Shown piece by piece: positions 52,128-60,171 of a stretch of 64,000 nt of DNA; within the stretch, counting starts at the first letter, position 1; each line of letters starts with the position of its first letter. Source of the stretch: Bog-756 sp963837805 (GTDB lineage: Bacteria > Actinomycetota > Acidimicrobiia > Acidimicrobiales > RAAP-2). The position numbers and the translations under genes are program-made. The notes below the pieces were generated by a model. It did no database searches. It saw only the letters and a program-made list of their open reading frames with translations, and was not told the origin of the DNA. The DNA lies in assembly GCA_963837805.1 (NCBI GenBank), contig CAWIOU010000023.1, forward strand, positions 62,001 through 126,000, given 5' to 3'.

Positions 52128-54049
52128 ATGCACGTGCAGAGACTGTTGGGGATCCTGGTGGCAGGTGTGGCGCTCATCTCGGTGGTGGCGGCTGTGGGTC
52201 GCGCTCCCCAGGTTGGCGCATCGGGTCCCGCCGCGAACTGGAGGCTGAAGGGGGCCATTCCACCGGAACGGGAAGGTGCCTCAATGGCCTACGACTCCCA
52301 CACCGGGCAACTTCTGCTCTTTGGCGGCGCTGGTGGCCTTTCAGGCAATACCCAGTTCGGCGACTTGTGGAGCTGGGACGGAACCAACTGGAAGCAGCTC
52401 CATCCGGCCTCCAGCCCACCACCAGATGGCCTGTTGGCCTACGACACGACCACCGGCCAGCTGGTGTTCTTCGTGGTTACGACACCTCGACACATACCGC
52501 CCTTGCTGAAACCTGGACCTGGAACGGAACCAACTGGACCCAGCTTCACCCGGCTGCCAGCCCCGCGCCCCGGGGTGGGGCGTCGATGGCCTACGACGCC
52601 GGGACCGGGCAGCTGATCCTGTTCGGAGGCCGCGGCAAGTCGGGAGTTCTCGCTAACACCTGGGATTGGAACGGAACCACGTGGACGTTGCTCCGTCCCA
52701 CCGCCACACCGTCAGCACGCGAGGGTGCCGCTCTGGCCTATGACGCGGGTACCAGTCAGCTCTTGCTCTTCGGCGGCGAATCTTCGTCCAGTTCCACGAC
52801 CTCCGACACCTGGACCTGGAACGGAACCACCTGGACCCAGCAAGACCCGACGAGCAGACCGCCGGAACGCGACGGCGCATCCATCGCCTACGACTCCAAT
52901 TCCGGGCAGTTGGTGCTTTTCGGCGGCTTCAACAACGAAGGCGGAGACGAAGATGAAGGCTGGCTAGGCGATACCTGGACCTGGGACGGCACCACATGGA
53001 CTGAACAAGACCCGACGAACAGCCCGTCCGAACGCGACGGCGCATCCATCGCCTACGACTCCCACTCGGAAGAGCTTGTCCTCTTCGGGGGTCACAGCGA
53101 CAATGGCTTCTACGCCGACACCTGGGACTGGAACGGCACCACCTGGGGCGAACCACCGAACACCGGCTTGTTGCCTCGCAGCTGGGCCAGCATGGCCTTT
53201 GACGCTGCCACCGGGCAATTGGTGCTCTTCGGAGGTGCGACGTCCGTGGGGTCTGGAGGGGAAACGAATCAGACTGCCGTCTGGAACGGAACCTCGTGGA
53301 GGGTGCTCGACCCGGCGACCAGTCCACTCCCCCGCTTCGAGGCCTCCATGGCCTACGACCCGGCGACCAGCCAGCTGGTGCTGTTCGGCGGCTATCAGGA
53401 CGACGCCGATGGTGACCCTGCACTCACCGACACCTGGATATGGACTGGCACGAACTGGACCCGGCTTTCTCCGGCCACCAGCCCACCGGACGGGGTTGCA
53501 TCCTCAATGGCTTACGACTCCAACACCGACGAGCTCGTACTGTTCGGAGGCGGTGAGGGCGAGGACGCAACCCCGACGAACCAGACCTGGACCTGGAATG
53601 GCAGCACCTGGACACAGCTTCACCCAGTCACCAGCCCGTCAGTTCGCACGAACGCGTCCATAGCCACCAACTCCGCCGGGAACGTCGTGCTCTTCGGCGG
53701 AGGGAACGGGACGGCGGCGGGTCTCGAGGACACCTGGGTCTGGAACGGTACCAACTGGTCCAGGCGAAACCCATCGGCCAAGCCCCAGGGTTCAGGTCAG
53801 GCGATGGCCTACGACCCCGTCACCGCTCAGCTGGCGTACTTCGGTGGCAACGTGCGTGGAACCGGCTATGTGGCCTCAACTTGGAACTGGACAGGCACCA
53901 CATGGAGCCAGCTGTCTCCGACCTCAAGCCCATCGCGCCGAGCCGGCGACGCCATGGCGTACGATCCAACCACCAAACAGCTGGTTCTCTTCGGGGGATA
54001 CAGCAGCACGTCGGGATATCTGGCGGACACCTGGACCTGGGGGACGTAG
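52128..54049 (+). pseudogene. Secreted Kelch-repeat protein, frameshifted
   Basis: The gene starts at the ATG at 52128 with a signal peptide (LLGILVAGVALISVVAAVG) and encodes about twelve Kelch-like repeats of 50-58 residues, each with a LFGG strand and TWxWNGTxW. After the first repeat and a half the frame is lost near 52472: TTGQLVFF is followed in another frame by GYDTSTHTALAETWTWN and ten further repeats. One missing G, giving FFGGYD, would restore about 640 residues. The expected fold is two six-bladed propellers, outside the cell. Except for this base the frame is clean, so it may be a sequence error. Confidence 0.75.
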
Positions 54050-54166
54050 TACGGACATTTGCCACATTCGGGGACGTTGGTGCCTGAGTAGCTCCACAAG
54101 TGCCCCGGGATACAGTCCGGAACACATGTCCTGTTCGTGGCCGTCATCGAAGAGCGGAGGTGGGAG

Positions 54167-54700
54167 GTGCGCAAGGTGGTCGCCTACGAGTTGATGTCAC
54201 TCGATGGGGTGGCGGAGGAGCCGTCGGACTTCATCACTGAGTTCGACGAGGTGATGTCGGAGAATCTCGGGCGTGTCATCGGAACGCAGGACGTCGTCCT
54301 CCTTGGACGCCGGACCTATGACGAGTGGGCGGGCTTCTGGCCCTCCAGCGCCATCGAGCCATTCGCCAGCTTCATCAACGAAGTGGAGAAGTGTGTCGTC
54401 ACCTCGACACAGCCCGAAGTGACCTGGTCCCCCACCACCGCCATCAATGGTGACCTTATTGATGTTCTCACAGGGATGAAGCAACGTCCTGGCGGCGACA
54501 TCGGTGTTCACGGGAGTATTGCGCTCACCCAATCTCTACTCGCGAGCGGTCTCATCGATGAACTGCGCCTCGTCATCGCCCCAGCCCTGCAAGGGGGAGG
54601 CCGGAGGCTCTTCGAGGGTATGACGAGAGGGCTGACACTGACGCGACACCTCAGTTCACCGTCGGGCTCCCTACTCCTAGACTTCCGGATCAGGAACTGA
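54167..54700 (+). CDS. Dihydrofolate reductase family protein (RibD C-terminal-like)
   Basis: The 177-residue protein has the DHFR/RibD fold seen in many actinobacterial YwjB-like proteins: VVAYELMSLDGVAEEPSDF, GTQDVVLLGRRTYDEWAGFW, GGDIGVHGSIALTQSLLASG and LIDELRLVIAPALQGGGRRL. It likely reduces a small substrate with NADPH, but true folate reduction is not implied. The GTG at 54167 has GGAGG 6 bp before it and is preferred over an ATG at 54137. Confidence 0.83.
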   Translation: MRKVVAYELMSLDGVAEEPSDFITEFDEVMSENLGRVIGTQDVVLLGRRTYDEWAGFWPSSAIEPFASFINEVEKCVVTSTQPEVTWSPTTAINGDLIDVLTGMKQRPGGDIGVHGSIALTQSLLASGLIDELRLVIAPALQGGGRRLFEGMTRGLTLTRHLSSPSGSLLLDFRIRN

Positions 54701-54733
54701 GCCCAACGAGGGACACGTCAGAACCGGCGACAA

Positions 54734-54762
54734 ACTCAGATCAGCCGACACACTCAGATCAG
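54734..54762. repeat. 11-bp direct repeat before an SRPBCC gene
   Basis: ACTCAGATCAG occurs at 54734-54744 and again at 54752-54762, 18 bp apart, just before the ribosome site of the next gene. It could be an operator or chance. Confidence 0.35.
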
Positions 54763-54769
54763 TGAGGAG

Positions 54770-55252
54770 GTGGCCGCATTGGCCGACGATAATCTCAGCA
54801 TAACCACCGTCATAGAGGCCCCGGCAGAGGCCATCTTTGCCGTGCTCGCCGATCCGGCAAGTCACGCCGCGATCGATGGCACCGGCTGGGTCCGCGAGCC
54901 CGTGGACAGCACTCCGTTGACTGCTCCCGGACAGATCTTCCGAATGGGGATGTATCACCCGAACCATCCAGACGGTAGCTACCAGATGGCCAATCGGGTC
55001 CAGCTGTTCGACCCGCCAAGCACCATCTCCTGGGAGCCGGGAAATGAGGCCGACGACGGTACCGTGAGTTTCCCCGGGTGGAGCTGGCGTTACGACCTCA
55101 GCGCAGCTGGTCCCTCGAGCACGACCGTCACGCTCCGCTATGACTGGTCGGCCGTTCCGGACCCCATCCGAGAACACATCGGATTCCCGCCGTTTCCTCC
55201 GAAGCATCTCAGCAGCTCACTCGCGAATCTCGCCGAATTGGCTCGCTCATGA
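54770..55252 (+). CDS. SRPBCC family protein (polyketide cyclase/dehydrase-like)
   Basis: This 160-residue START-fold protein has SITTVIEAPAEAIFAVLADP at the N-terminus, a central VQLFDPPSTISWEPG strand and FPGWSWRYDL, then a C-terminal helix. The GTG at 54770 directly abuts AGGAGG (54765-54770), which is too close; a TTG at 54779 has the ideal 8-bp spacing and may be the true start, giving 157 residues. Ligand and role are unknown. It converges on the RpiR gene. Confidence 0.78.
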   Translation: MAALADDNLSITTVIEAPAEAIFAVLADPASHAAIDGTGWVREPVDSTPLTAPGQIFRMGMYHPNHPDGSYQMANRVQLFDPPSTISWEPGNEADDGTVSFPGWSWRYDLSAAGPSSTTVTLRYDWSAVPDPIREHIGFPPFPPKHLSSSLANLAELARS

Positions 55253-55272
55253 CCTTCCCATGATCACCACGG

Positions 55273-56142
55273 TCAGCGCCGCCGTCCCCCCAACGACGCC
55301 CGAAGTTCATTGAGCCTGGTGAGGCTCGTCTCTGCTTCTGACCGGTTGGTCGCAGCGACAGCAAGAACGAGAGCCTCAACGACGACAAGTGTGGTCGCGT
55401 GGCTCGCAAAGAGGCCGGGTATCCCCCGTCCACATCGGAGGACCACATCGACCGACCCCTCCAACCGGCGCGCCAGCACGTCGGTGACCAGGACCGTTGG
55501 CACCCCGAGGCTGACGGCTTGCTGGAGCAACACCTCGACGTGACGTTGCAGGCGGCCGTAGGCAAACAGGACGACGCAATCATTTGACCGCAGTGCCAGC
55601 AGCTCGTCAGCAAACGACGTTCCCGAGTGCACGAAGGCCGTACTGGGCTTGCCGACCCGTTGCGAGATGAGTTCGCCGTAGCTGGCGAGAGCCGCCGAAG
55701 GTCCAACCCCGCGCCACACAATCCTCTTGCTGTTGGCAAGAAGGGCAACAGCGCCGAGAAACGCTGCGGGGGACACGTTCCGGCCGAGACTGTCGAGCTC
55801 TGAAAGGTGATTGCGCACTGCCGAGCCAAGAGGATCGTTGCCCGGCGTCTGTTCGAGTGTCCTGCGCAGTCGCTCGCCAAGCGGTGGATTCTCGCTCTGT
55901 ACGGTCAGCGCCCTCCGAAGATCCCCCAGTCCGGAGTAACCCAACGATTTGGCGGTGCGCACGACTGTGGCATCGCTCGTCCCCAAGGCCTCAGCGAGTG
56001 CCGCAGCAGAGAGGAGCGCCGCTTCGGGACCGAGGTCGGCCAGCGAGAGGGCCACGTGCCGCTCGGCGGGCGCCAGACCCTCAGCTCGGTCGGCAACACG
56101 ATCAGCGTAGGAGTCCGTAGCATTTGCTACATCACGAGGCAT
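55273..56142 (-). CDS. MurR/RpiR family transcriptional regulator
   Basis: The 289-residue regulator has the RpiR helix-turn-helix (LSAAALAEALGTSDATVVRT, about 43-63) and a SIS sugar-phosphate domain (KRIVWRGVGPSAALASYGEL, about 137; RSNDCVVLFAYGRLQRHVEV, about 185). Such proteins bind phosphosugars or related ligands. The ATG at 56142 lies between two copies of an inverted repeat, one inside its first codons, so it probably represses itself and the divergent operon at 56210. It is unlikely to be a sugar regulator for certain, as no sugar gene is adjacent. Confidence 0.85.
   Translation of the reverse strand: MPRDVANATDSYADRVADRAEGLAPAERHVALSLADLGPEAALLSAAALAEALGTSDATVVRTAKSLGYSGLGDLRRALTVQSENPPLGERLRRTLEQTPGNDPLGSAVRNHLSELDSLGRNVSPAAFLGAVALLANSKRIVWRGVGPSAALASYGELISQRVGKPSTAFVHSGTSFADELLALRSNDCVVLFAYGRLQRHVEVLLQQAVSLGVPTVLVTDVLARRLEGSVDVVLRCGRGIPGLFASHATTLVVVEALVLAVAATNRSEAETSLTRLNELRASLGGRRR
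56117..56130. promoter_or_regulatory. RpiR operator copy 1 (inside the regulator's 5' codons)
   Basis: GTAGC-ATTT-GCTAC is a perfect inverted repeat with 5-bp arms. It lies 12 bp inside the RpiR reading frame and exactly 30 bp from copy 2. The shared form is GTAG-N6-CTACA. Confidence 0.6.
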
Positions 56143-56146
56143 ATCG

Positions 56147-56160
56147 GTAGTATACGCTAC
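56147..56160. promoter_or_regulatory. RpiR operator copy 2 (in the divergent promoter region)
   Basis: GTAG-TATACG-CTAC is an inverted repeat matching copy 1 and lies 5 bp upstream of the regulator ATG and about 50 bp before the divergent gene. A 30-bp spacing equals about three helical turns, so two dimers could bind on one face. Confidence 0.6.
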
Positions 56161-56209
56161 ACCAACCTGATTCCTCAATCCACGACGTCCGAACGGCGAA
56201 GGAGGTTCG

Positions 56210-56947
56210 ATGCACAGCGCCTTGTTGTTCCTTGCGTCGTTCCTGGCGTGCAGCGTTGAAATGGTCGAAGCCCTCACGATCGTCCTTGCCGTCGCCGTAA
56301 CTCGTGGCTGGCGGGCGACGGTGTGGGGCATTTCGGCGGCCATAGTGGCCCTTGCCCTGATCATCGTGACCCTCGGTCCGGCGTTGGCCAAACTCCCGAT
56401 CAGCTCACTGCGGTTGGCGGTGGGTGGGCTCTTGTTGATCTTTGGACTGCAATGGCTGCGCAAAGCGATCCTGCGTGCGGGCGGATTGAAGGAGCTGCAC
56501 GACGAGGATGCGATCTACCAACGGGAAGTAGCTCGGCTCGAGAGAGGCGGCGAACGTTCTCGACACGATTGGTACGGGTTTACGGTCGCATTCAAGGGTG
56601 TCTTCCTCGAGGGGCTCGAGGTGGCGTTCATAGTCGTCACCTTCGGCGGCACACAGCACAACGTCGGTTTGGCGACACTCGCGGCCGTTCTCGCCCTGTT
56701 GATGGTCGTCATCGCCGGTGTCATCGTGCATGCTCCGCTCACACGCGTTCCCGAGAATACGCTGAAATTCGCCGTTGGCATCATGCTCACGTCGTTCGGT
56801 GTCTTCTGGAGCTCTGAGGGGGCCGGGATATCCTGGCCGGGGAGCGATCTGGCACTCCTGGCGATCATCGCCTTCGTCTCCGCGATGTCGTTCGGGCTGG
56901 TGGCCATGTCCCGGAGAATGCCCTTACCCGAGGCTTCAGCACCATGA
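56210..56947 (+). CDS. COG4280-type predicted membrane transporter
   Basis: The 245-residue protein has six to seven helices in two similar halves. The halves carry the acidic helix motifs SVEMVEALTIVLAVAV (about residue 15-30) and VFLEGLEVAFIVVTF (about 125-140), reminiscent of the EGxE motifs of FTR1 and UPF0016 cation carriers. A cytoplasmic charged loop (EDAIYQREVARLERGGERSR) separates them. A divalent cation is a possible substrate, by analogy only. It overlaps the next gene in an ATGA junction. The RpiR operators lie 50 bp upstream. Confidence 0.72.
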   Translation: MHSALLFLASFLACSVEMVEALTIVLAVAVTRGWRATVWGISAAIVALALIIVTLGPALAKLPISSLRLAVGGLLLIFGLQWLRKAILRAGGLKELHDEDAIYQREVARLERGGERSRHDWYGFTVAFKGVFLEGLEVAFIVVTFGGTQHNVGLATLAAVLALLMVVIAGVIVHAPLTRVPENTLKFAVGIMLTSFGVFWSSEGAGISWPGSDLALLAIIAFVSAMSFGLVAMSRRMPLPEASAP

Positions 56948-57150
56948 AGTGGCTCAAGCGCTTCGGGCAATTCTGGTACGAATTCGTGGTTGGCGAGGAC
57001 TGGCGCATAGCCATTGGCGTGGTCGTGGCTCTCGGCGTCGTCTCTGTCGCTGCCCATCACGGATACAACTGGTGGTGGCTCTTGCCCGTCGCCGTTGTCA
57101 TGCTTTTGGCAGCTTCGGTGAGCCGAGTCATTCGTCGGCGGGGTCCGTGA
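56944..57150 (+). CDS. Small two-helix membrane protein
   Basis: The 68-residue protein has two hydrophobic helices, WRIAIGVVVALGVVSVAAH and YNWWWLLPVAVVMLLAASVS, with a basic C-terminus (RVIRRRGP). It overlaps the COG4280-type gene upstream (ATGA) and the AtuA remnant downstream (GTGA). The tight coupling suggests it is an accessory subunit of the membrane carrier. No family name is known. Confidence 0.68.
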   Translation: MKWLKRFGQFWYEFVVGEDWRIAIGVVVALGVVSVAAHHGYNWWWLLPVAVVMLLAASVSRVIRRRGP

Positions 57151-57864
57151 CCGGGCCCCAGGTCAAAGTGCTCGTCCCGTGGGGATGCTCGGGGGCGGGT
57201 TTCCGCCCACAAGCATTGATCGTGGGATTGAACTCGGGGCCGGTCTGATCGCCGTTGACGGCGGCTCGACGGACTCTGGACCCCATTATCTCGGTACCGG
57301 CACGCCGAAGACCGCAAGAGCCGCAGTCGCACGCGACCTGTCGGCCATCCTTCCTGCCGCCCACCGAGCCGGTATTCCGGTGGTCGTCGGCTCCTGCGGA
57401 ACCTCGGGTACCGACTCAGGCGTCGATTGGGTCGGCGACATTGCCGCAGAAGTCGCACGGGACGCGGGCATCTCCCTCCAGGTCGCCCTCATCTACAGCG
57501 AGCTAGACCCCACCGCGCTCGAAGCCGGGCTCGACGCCCAAAGGATCCGACCCCTCGAGCCGGCCGGACCACTCGATCATGCGACACTTCGTCGCTGTTC
57601 CCATATCGTCGGGCTCATGGGGCACGAGCCGATCGCCACCGCCCTCGACCGGGGGGCGGACCTGGCCGGTCTCCACTCACCGACAGTGAAACAATCGGCA
57701 GGCTCTTCAGTCTGCCGCCAGAGAAGGTCAAGATCTTCATTCTCGGCGATCTCCAAGCCGTCAAGATTTCATTTCCCCGACCTATGGTTCAAGGCTCGAT
57801 CGGGGACCCGGACATTCACGGGGGTCAGCAATTCGTGCCTCTATTGGAATTGCAGGTGCCTTAG
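57147..57864 (+). pseudogene. Collapsed AtuA-like (DUF1446) and DUF4387 genes
   Basis: From a GTG at 57147 the frame starts VTGPQVKVLVPWG. After a missing base near 57178 the homology continues as MLGGGFPPTSIDRGIELGAG and VDGGSTDSGPHYLGTGTPKT, the N-terminal AtuA domain of acyclic terpene utilisation proteins. It ends after about 165 residues (GLMGHEPIATALDRGADL), where the family continues to about 450. At about 57665 a different frame begins DSETIGRLFSLPPEKVKIFI and ends ISFPRPMVQG to LLELQVP at 57864, the C-terminus of a DUF4387 protein. In intact genomes DUF4387 usually follows AtuA, so a deletion has joined the two. Confidence 0.7.
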
Positions 57865-58043
57865 CCTCCGAGAGTTGGCGGGTGACCCAATGGGGACGTG
57901 AGGGGATTGGAATATCGGTCCTTATCCTGCCCCTGTCGCCGCGGCGTCAGTGACCAACACCGTCGGCCTGTCCCGGCAGGCCACTCCCACTCCAAAGCCG
58001 ACTGGCCTCGACCGCGACTCGGGCTCGGTGACATGCGGGATAC

Positions 58044-58484
58044 CTAAGGTCGTGGTACTCCGTCTCCGGAGAGCAGGGATTGCAGCGCGGCGAGGACGGG
58101 CAACCAGGTGTTCTCGGCCTCCTCGTCAGTGTCCGCCCACTCGGCACGATCGACTTGGAGATGGACGGTCGAGCCACCAGGGCAGGACCGGAGTTCCCAG
58201 GTGAGGAAAGTGGATGGATCCTTCGGCCCTGACCTCAGGAAGTAGGACAGCCTGCGATAAGGCTGAGCGTACAGCACCCGACCCTCCAGCATGGCCTGCC
58301 CTTCTGGCTCAGTTGGGGTAGCCCGGAAATGAATCGGAGCGTCCGAGCACCACGATGAGTCGGCCACCAGCCCGTGAAGGTACCGGCCTGTTTCTCGACC
58401 GTCCGTAAGGGCAGTCCAGACTCCGGATGGACCGACCGTAGTGAAGCATCGGAATCGATGAGTCCCGCCTGACATGCGATGCAT
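58044..58484 (-). CDS. SRPBCC family protein (AHSA1-like)
   Basis: The 146-residue protein has the AHSA1/START pattern: CFTTVGPSGVWTALTDGRET, GLVADSSWCSDAPIHFRATP, VLYAQPYRRLSYFLRSG and a C-terminal helix WLPVLAALQSLLSG. It lacks a signal peptide. Such proteins often act in stress responses or on hydrophobic ligands; role unknown. It ends toward the remnant AtuA gene, with 180 bp of no recognised content between. Confidence 0.75.
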   Translation of the reverse strand: MHRMSGGTHRFRCFTTVGPSGVWTALTDGRETGRYLHGLVADSSWCSDAPIHFRATPTEPEGQAMLEGRVLYAQPYRRLSYFLRSGPKDPSTFLTWELRSCPGGSTVHLQVDRAEWADTDEEAENTWLPVLAALQSLLSGDGVPRP

Positions 58485-58524
58485 CTCGTAGGCCGTGACA
58501 GGGGCGACTGAGTGCAGTGGGTGG

Positions 58525-58806
58525 TCAGATTGAATCGTGGTGGGCGACTTGAGCGGTGCGCTCCTGCGGCGCCCCGGCGAACCCGCCCTCCACCGGCAAG
58601 GCTGCGAGGAGCTTGTTCTGCATGAAGGCGTGACTGTGCTCCTTCGAGTCCCAGACGACCGAGATCAGGTAGCCGCCCTCAGTCGGCCCACTGGTGTGGG
58701 ACAACTGACCCTCAGGCAGGCCCGTATCGGGATGCAGAACCTTGATCATCGCCCGATATTGCTCCTCGGTACCGCCGGGCCAGAAATGTACTTGAAGGAA
58801 TGACAC
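58525..58806 (-). CDS. Small dimeric ferredoxin-like (ABM-type) protein
   Basis: The 93-residue protein has the beta-alpha-beta-beta pattern of antibiotic biosynthesis monooxygenase-like proteins: LQVHFWPGGTEEQYRAMIKV, GGYLISVVWDSKEHSHAFMQ and then the end helix. Catalysis is not assured. An AAGGAGAAG site precedes the ATG. It lies 40 bp upstream of the SRPBCC gene on the same strand, a probable two-gene operon. Confidence 0.7.
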   Translation of the reverse strand: MSFLQVHFWPGGTEEQYRAMIKVLHPDTGLPEGQLSHTSGPTEGGYLISVVWDSKEHSHAFMQNKLLAALPVEGGFAGAPQERTAQVAHHDSI

Positions 58807-58906
58807 GTTTCTTCTCCTTATCGTCTCGCCGGCTGCTCAGCCGGGGTCACTACCGAGGTGACGCCGCCCCTTTGAGGCACTCACCCAAGAGCGCGAAACT
58901 GTCGAC

Positions 58907-59602
58907 GTGAACGACGAGGACCTACTCGCGGAGCAGCGGTCGTACTATCAGGCCCGGGCGCCCGAGTACGACGAATGGTGGCAGCGGCGGGGCCGGTTCG
59001 ACCGGGGCGAGGAAGAGCGGTTCGAATGGCAACGCCAAGTAGCCGTCGTGGACGACGCCCTGACTTGTTTTGGAGCCACGGGCTCGGTCTTGGAACTGGC
59101 CGGAGGTACTGGTTGGTGGACGGAGCGTCTCGCTCGCACAGCCGACAGTCTCACCGTGGTGGACAGTTCACCCGAGGTCCTCGCGCTCAACCAGGCACGG
59201 GTGGGGCGCTCTGACGTGAACTATGTCGTGGCCGATCTCTTCGATTGGCAGGCGGACTCCCACTATGACGTGGTGTTCTTCTCCTTCTGGCTCTCGCACG
59301 TGCCAAGGTCCCGATTCGGCGAGTTCTGGTCGCTCCTTCACGCATGGCTCACTCCCTCCGGACGTGCGTTTCTCATCGACAATCGAAACGATCCGCAGCC
59401 GGAGACGACTGCGAAGGACCCATTCGTCATCAAGTACGACACTGACCTGCACGTGCGTCGTCTGAGGGACGGGTCCGTGCACCGGGTCGTCAGTGTGATG
59501 TACGAGCCAGGTGAGCTGCAGTCGTTCATCGAAGCAGAGGGCTGGAGCGCTGAGATCCGGTCGACGCGGTGGTTCATCTTCGGTCCAGCCCGTCGAACCT
59601 GA
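58907..59602 (+). CDS. Class I SAM-dependent methyltransferase
   Basis: The 231-residue methyltransferase has motif I VLELAGGTGWWTERLA (about residue 61), motif II LTVVDSSPEVLALN, FDWQADSHYDVVFFSFWLSH and the post-core PSGRAFLIDNRND strand. The N-terminus YYQARAPEYDEWW is typical of small-molecule methyltransferases related to UbiE. The acceptor is unknown. It starts with a GTG, and the preceding gene is divergent. No operon partner is adjacent. Confidence 0.83.
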   Translation: MNDEDLLAEQRSYYQARAPEYDEWWQRRGRFDRGEEERFEWQRQVAVVDDALTCFGATGSVLELAGGTGWWTERLARTADSLTVVDSSPEVLALNQARVGRSDVNYVVADLFDWQADSHYDVVFFSFWLSHVPRSRFGEFWSLLHAWLTPSGRAFLIDNRNDPQPETTAKDPFVIKYDTDLHVRRLRDGSVHRVVSVMYEPGELQSFIEAEGWSAEIRSTRWFIFGPARRT

Positions 59603-59720
59603 ATCGGACTGCCCCCTGTCGGCAGGTCAGGGGGGGTGCGCTGGGCGCTCCGGAGCGCCATATGGATGGCAGCGTGATTCCCTCCCATCGTCGGCACCCG
59701 AGTTCGACAACAAGACCACC

Positions 59721-59749
59721 TCGACAGATTCGCGGTCATCCTCTATAGT
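59721..59749 (+). promoter_or_regulatory. Promoter of the GntR-ABC operon
   Basis: A -35 box TCGACA at 59721-59726 and a -10 box TATAGT at 59744-59749 are separated by 17 bp, as for the housekeeping sigma factor. The start point would lie in the operator that begins at 59749. Confidence 0.6.
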
Positions 59750-59768
59750 GTACTAGATATCTAGTGCA
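59749..59768. promoter_or_regulatory. GntR (YtrA-type) operator
   Basis: TGTACTAGATATCTAGTGCA is a 20-bp palindrome with only one mismatched pair and a perfect 14-bp core ACTAGATATCTAGT. It overlaps the -10 box and ends 13 bp before the regulator's ATG, so binding would block transcription. It is AT-rich for this genome. Confidence 0.75.
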
Positions 59769-59781
59769 ATCAGAGGGAGCC

Positions 59782-60171
59782 ATGATCGAGTTCTACCTGG
59801 ACGTGAAGTCGGGCATCGCTCCGTACCTCCAGCTGGTCCACCAGGTGCGCCGGGCTCTCAAGCTCGGCGCGCTGCGCGAAGGCGACCAGCTACCGACGGT
59901 CCGCGAAGTCGTGACCCGCATTGCGATCAACCCGAACACGGTGTCCAAGGCGTATCGCGAACTGGAGCACGAGGGGCTGGTCGCCGCTCGGGCCGGGGTC
60001 GGCACATTCGTGATCGCCAGCGCCAGCGAGGACGTCCTCGCGTCGCTCGGGCCGATCCGCCACGACCTCGAGCAGTGGCTCGTCCGGGCCCGAGCCGCGG
60101 GCCTCGACGACGATTCCATCGAAGCGCTGTTCCGAGCGGCCTTTCGGAGCCCCTCCCCGGTAGCGTCGTGA
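59782..60171 (+). CDS. GntR family transcriptional regulator (YtrA subfamily)
   Basis: The 129-residue protein has a winged helix domain (IAPYLQLVHQVRRALKLGAL, then LPTVREVVTRIAINPNTVSK, about 12-70) and only a short C-terminal helix pair, the size of YtrA-type GntR proteins. They repress adjacent ABC transporter genes. The ATG has GAGGGA 4-9 bp upstream. Its stop overlaps the ABC ATPase start (GTGA), so it is the first gene of a regulator-ATPase-permease operon, and the palindrome just before it is the probable operator. Confidence 0.87.
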   Translation: MIEFYLDVKSGIAPYLQLVHQVRRALKLGALREGDQLPTVREVVTRIAINPNTVSKAYRELEHEGLVAARAGVGTFVIASASEDVLASLGPIRHDLEQWLVRARAAGLDDDSIEALFRAAFRSPSPVAS

